From positions 1 through 49,988 of the forward strand of contig PACL01000064.1 in the NCBI GenBank assembly GCA_002700095.1: a DNA stretch of 49,988 nucleotides. The letters run 5' to 3'. The translations under genes were made by a program, and so were the position numbers. The DNA is from Fulvimarina sp. (lineage in GTDB: Bacteria > Pseudomonadota > Alphaproteobacteria > Rhizobiales > Rhizobiaceae). Each line of letters begins with the position of its first letter. The first letter of the stretch is position 1. Under the pieces are notes generated by a model. The model made no database searches. It had not been told where the DNA came from and was given only the letters and a program-made list of their open reading frames with translations. Of this stretch, positions 48,050 through 49,988 are shown piece by piece.

Positions 48050-48619
48050 ATTTTCGGCCTACCCCCCGTTCCCGACGCCATCCTCGGCGGCATCCTTCTC
48101 GCCGCCATCGCGCTGTGCGCCGTGATCGTGCTCGCACGGACCATCGGCCTCAGGTCGTTCTCGAAGATGACCGCCTTCGACTTCATCATCACGCTGGCCA
48201 CAGGTTCGCTGGTGGCGACCGCCGCCTCGTCCGCCGACTGGTCCGCCTTCCTCAAGGCTGTCGTGGCGATTGCAGCACTGATGAGCATCCAGGTCGTCCT
48301 CGCCTTTGGCCGGCGCAACAGCCGGGCCGTGACGTCGCTGGTCGACAACGAGCCGCTGCTCCTGATGCGCGACGGCGTCTTCATCGACGCGGCGATGGCG
48401 GAAAGCCGGGTCTCGCCCGGCGACGTCTATTCCAAGCTGCGCGGCGCCAACATCCAGGCGATGAGCGAGGTGCGCGCCGTGGTTCTGGAGACCACCGGCG
48501 ACATCTCCGTCCTGCACGGCCACGGCTTTGCGCCGGAACTGTTGCGGCACGTGCGCGGGTCGGAAGAGGCCGGGTTCGAGCTCAGCGACAAGGCGAAAAG
48601 CGCGACCCGTAAGGCGTGA
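48050..48619 (+). CDS. DUF421 (YetF-like) membrane protein, apparent ATT start
   Basis: The 189-residue product has the DUF421 core: VLARTIGLRSFSKMTAFDF, IITLATGSLVATAA, then the C-terminal soluble domain SLVDNEPLLLMRDGVF and AMAESRVSPGDVYSKLR. Starting at the GTG at 48122 would cut away the first membrane helix. The frame extends upstream without a usual start codon to 48005. AAGGAGAT at 48038-48045 is an ideal ribosome site for ATT at 48050, which restores the helix (ILGGILLAAIALCAVIV). So either ATT is the start, as in infC, or an ATG has been altered. Role in the membrane is unknown. Confidence 0.8.
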   Translation: MFGLPPVPDAILGGILLAAIALCAVIVLARTIGLRSFSKMTAFDFIITLATGSLVATAASSADWSAFLKAVVAIAALMSIQVVLAFGRRNSRAVTSLVDNEPLLLMRDGVFIDAAMAESRVSPGDVYSKLRGANIQAMSEVRAVVLETTGDISVLHGHGFAPELLRHVRGSEEAGFELSDKAKSATRKA

Positions 48620-48637
48620 GAACGGCGCTCAGGCGGT

Positions 48638-48646
48638 GCCCCCCCC
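48638..48646. repeat. Poly-C tract of nine
   Basis: Nine consecutive C residues lie between the DUF421 stop and the 2H phosphoesterase start. Such a tract can slip in replication; here it is not inside a clear coding region. Confidence 0.7.
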
Positions 48647-48800
48647 CGGCGTCGCGTCGTGGTGCGGCCCGGAAGGGCCGGCTCCTCGCCATTCCCACAT
48701 CAGGAAAGCGCGTCCGCAGGAACGACGTGACGCGCTATGCCGCGCCTTGCCGGGCGCCATATCGCTGTCAGCAGATCACTGGCGATTGAGACCGATCCGG

Positions 48801-49352
48801 ATGGAAGACGCCCCCCTGATCCTGACGCTCGGCTTCGACGCCGCGAGCTTCACCCATCTCGACGCCATGCGCCGGCGGCATTTTCCGGCCGAGCGCAATT
48901 TCATCCCGGCGCATCTGACGCTGTTCCACCATCTGCCCGGCGAAAGGGAGCAGGACATCGCCGCGACGCTTCGCTCCGTCGCCCGCGACGTTGCGCCGAT
49001 CCCCCTCGCCGTCACGGGCCTGCGCTTTCTCGGCCGTGGTACGGCTTGCGAGATCCACGCCCCTCGCCTCGCCGAGCTCCGCCGCGACCTTGCGGCCCGC
49101 TGGCGGGACCACCTGACGCCGCAGGACGCGCAAGGGTTCCGCGCGCATGTGACGATCCAGAACAAGGTGCCGGCAGCCGAGGCCCGCGCCACCTTCGAAA
49201 CGCTGCGGGCGGAATTCTCGCCCTTTGCGGCGACCGGAACCGGCCTCCTCCTCTGGCGCTATCGCGGCGGCCCCTGGGAAGAAGCGGGAACGTTTCCCTT
49301 CGGCGGGGATGCGCCTTTGCAGAGCGCCCCGAGAGCCCCGTCCGTTGACTGA
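48801..49352 (+). CDS. 2'-5' RNA ligase family (2H phosphoesterase) protein
   Basis: The 183-residue product has the two His-x-Thr motifs of the 2H superfamily: PAHLTLFHHL (H38-T40) and FRAHVTIQNK (H116-T118), with the expected hydrophobic frames. Relatives open 2',3'-cyclic phosphate or act on 2'-5' linkages; the bacterial role is mostly unclear. ATG 48801 is used; the frame is open upstream, but that part runs through the DUF421 gene in another frame. No operon partner is seen. Confidence 0.87.
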   Translation: MEDAPLILTLGFDAASFTHLDAMRRRHFPAERNFIPAHLTLFHHLPGEREQDIAATLRSVARDVAPIPLAVTGLRFLGRGTACEIHAPRLAELRRDLAARWRDHLTPQDAQGFRAHVTIQNKVPAAEARATFETLRAEFSPFAATGTGLLLWRYRGGPWEEAGTFPFGGDAPLQSAPRAPSVD

Positions 49353-49400
49353 CCAGCCTAGGATTGCTTTAACGTCAATAAAGCAACCCATCAGTGCTCC

Positions 49401-49988
49401 ATGCCGACCGGCCCGGCGGCCCGCCGCCTCAACCCCGTCGCCTACCAGATCCCCGGCCGGCTTCATGCCGGGGCCGGGCAGCCCCGACGTCCTCATCGGC
49501 GGCACGGCACGGGGGTCGTGATCGACGGCTCGCCGACAGTGCTGATCAACGGCCAACCGGCCTGCCGTGTCGGGGACATGGTCGTATAGGGATCGAACAG
49601 GCTGAACGCGATCACGGGCGGCTGTCCTTCGGTGATCATCGGCGACGCGCCGGGTACGAGATCCGATGCCTTTCGGCGGAGGTCGCTGTCAGAGCGAGTG
49701 GAGCCGCGATCGAAAGACCCGTTCGAAACGCTACACGATGCAATCGAACAGGGAGCGATCGAGTCCATTGCCGACGATCTCGTCGCGGGCAACATCGTGA
49801 CAGCCTATGCAAAGGCCTATGCGACAGGCTTGACGCTCACGCTGCTGCCTTCCAGCGCGGGTGAAGCGGTTGCAATGGCCATTCTTTCGGTGATTGGTCT
49901 CGGCACCGCGGGCAAGATTAGCGGCAAGACGACCCGATTTCTGTCAGGCGGATCGGCCAGGAAAGGAGGGATCGGGCTTCTGGCGACC
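49401..49988 (+). pseudogene. PAAR-domain protein, interrupted, running off the window
   Basis: The frame from ATG 49401 begins like a PAAR spike tip protein (MPTGPAARRLNPVAYQIPG), then for about 15 codons the PAAR-like reading (FMPGPGSPDVLIGG) is found in the +1 frame at about 49463-49510. The original frame then resumes with DGSPTVLINGQPACRVGDMV and hits a TAG at 49587-49589. Past the stop, the same frame gives AITGGCPSVIIGDAPG, the expected third PAAR repeat, and stays open to the window end with a helical region (LHDAIEQGAIESIADDLV and more). So it looks like two compensating indels plus an amber codon. PAAR proteins tip type VI secretion or related injection devices and carry toxins; the downstream part may be the effector, but its type is not recognised. 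Sequence errors are an alternative. Confidence 0.7.

Overview
The window is GC-rich, gene-dense bacterial chromosome. The organism is almost certainly an alphaproteobacterium of the Hyphomicrobiales (Rhizobiales). Lineage markers are a Rhizobiales-type porin, a C4-pathway 5-aminolevulinate synthase (HemA), a DUF6101 protein, a bacterial N-end-rule aminoacyltransferase (Bpt), an MltB-type transglycosylase and a palindromic intergenic repeat resembling the dispersed Rhizobiales repeat. An Aurantimonadaceae-like genus would fit, but the sequence alone does not settle this. I saw no tRNA, rRNA, CRISPR array, insertion sequence or integrase.

Layout. 1-6.7 kb: the 3' part of a GH25 muramidase-like gene, TsaC/Sua5, an FAD-linked 2-hydroxyacid dehydrogenase, a DUF6101 protein and an exported caspase-like protein with a peptidoglycan-binding domain. 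7.0-12.9 kb: two divergent, tightly packed envelope operons. Leftward are GT39, DUF2269, an SDR/DoxX-like fusion and a DCC thiol-disulfide protein, joined by 4-bp start/stop overlaps. Rightward are a PAP2 phosphatase fused to a GT2 glycosyltransferase and a small LAB_N membrane protein. 13.2-17.5 kb: lytic transglycosylase, glutathione transferase, murein endopeptidase MepA and glucokinase. 17.8-19.1 kb: a major porin. 19.6-23.4 kb: an SbcCD-like nuclease/ATPase pair. 23.7-27.2 kb: gamma-carbonic anhydrase, an aminotransferase, a Sel1-like protein and tandem DUF2147 genes. 27.5-30.2 kb: rpsO and pnp. 30.6-38.0 kb: aminotransferase and AbrB-type membrane protein, cupin, hemA, SAF-domain oxidoreductase, MarR regulator and methyltransferase. 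38.3-44.0 kb: ferredoxin reductase-like flavoprotein, RDD protein, SLC13 permease, Bpt and an EamA transporter. 44.1-49.4 kb: parC, an unknown exported acidic protein, a DUF421 protein with an apparent ATT start, and a 2H phosphoesterase. The right edge holds a broken PAAR-domain gene running off the window.

Most of the window is ordinary housekeeping and envelope maintenance. The most unusual parts are: (i) the PAP2-GT2 fusion within a divergent locus that looks like a polyprenyl-phosphate-sugar / lipid A modification system; (ii) the PAAR reading frame interrupted by an amber codon and a local frame disturbance; (iii) the DUF421 gene, which appears to start at ATT; (iv) a strong GTTTAC-type operator in front of the second DUF2147 gene; and (v) an exported caspase with a peptidoglycan-binding domain.
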